Program-made: the position numbers and the translations under genes | In this document: in pieces, positions 26,197 through 26,500 of the stretch | Layout of the letters: each line of letters begins with the position of its first letter | How positions within the stretch are numbered: position 1 is the first letter of the stretch | Notes under the pieces: model-generated | Database searches by the model: none | Told to the model about the DNA's origin: nothing | The model's input: the letters and a program-made list of their open reading frames with translations, nothing else | Origin: Adiantum capillus-veneris | Taxonomy: Eukaryota > Streptophyta > Polypodiopsida > Polypodiales > Pteridaceae | Reading direction: 5' to 3' | Assembly (NCBI GenBank): GCA_014529385.2 | Contig: CM043944.1 | Coordinates: 84,419,384-84,445,883 of the forward strand | DNA length: 26,500 nucleotides

Positions 26197-26500
26197 GAGT
26201 GCAGATTGTTTGTCAGCACTTTCTTTGATGAAATTATAGTCTTCTCCGAGGATGAGGCAGAACATAGACACCATTTGCTTCAGGTCTTTCAAGCATTGCG
26301 ATATCACAAATTAGTTATCAATGCCAAGAAGAGTGAATTTTTCTTGCCGGAGATACACTTTTTGGGACACATCGTCTCAGAAGCAGGAGTACAGATGGAC
26401 CCGGCCAAGATTGACACTACACGTGATTGGCCCGATTTGAAGAATGTTCATGAAGTTAGAAGTTTCTTGGGCTTATGTTCTTATTACCGGCGGTTCATTC
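26197..26500 (+). pseudogene. Ty3/gypsy RT, C-terminal part (right edge)
   Basis: This continues in frame after the TGA. The catalytic box reads FFDEIIVFS, so the second Asp of the F/Y-x-D-D motif is Glu, a change expected to cripple polymerase activity. Palm and thumb features follow (LQVFQALRYHKLVINAKKSEF, IHFLGHIVSEAGV, VRSFLGLCSYYRRFI). RNase H and integrase would lie beyond the window. Confidence 0.9.

Overview
The window looks like repeat-rich nuclear DNA from a land plant with a large genome. Evidence: decayed Ty3/gypsy elements (one a chromovirus with a chromodomain), Ty1/copia remains, plant-type LINE fragments, an initiator-Met-type primer-binding site, teloboxes (TTTAGGG), and a short-intron gene model. 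No bacterial operon, rRNA, tRNA gene or CRISPR array is visible. The species cannot be named from the sequence; a fern, lycophyte or similar is a guess.

Layout. (1) 1-6610, minus strand: a Ty3/gypsy element running off the left edge. From right to left it has an LTR (5803-6610), primer-binding site, leader with a 30-bp minisatellite, gag with four zinc knuckles, protease, RT, RNase H and integrase, broken by in-frame stops and frameshifts. (2) 6611-8200, plus: the C-terminal end of a LINE ORF2, cut by that LTR, plus a likely LINE 3' UTR. (3) 8224-9126, minus: integrase C-terminus and chromodomain of a chromovirus, cut by (4) a family-A LTR at 9127-9598. (5) 9599-11375, plus: a LINE ORF1 fragment. 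(6) 11580-12966, minus: the only good candidate for a host gene. Three phase-0 exons with GT..AG introns encode an unrecognised coiled-coil protein, and an LTR-like sequence lies at the promoter position (about 12967-13411). (7) 13412-23000: nested LTRs of three families (A starts TGTCACAAA, B starts TGTCACGTG, C is copia-like and starts TGTTA), long CT/GA tracts, GAC-rich tandem repeats and several direct repeats. Within it, two family-B LTR starts (19235 and 21276) bracket about 2 kb holding a single ORF with an Asp/His-rich N-terminal half that I do not recognise. (8) 22992-26500, plus: the 5' part of another Ty3/gypsy element (LTR, primer-binding site, gag, protease, RT) running off the right edge.

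The genes do not form a pathway. The window records repeated insertion into older insertions, followed by decay. Many stops look like C-to-T changes in CAG or CGA codons, as expected where plant DNA methylation silences transposons. The items most worth a second look are the Asp/His-rich ORF between family-B LTRs, the candidate host gene with an LTR-like promoter, and a GGTAGGGC motif beside the TATA boxes of several LTR families.
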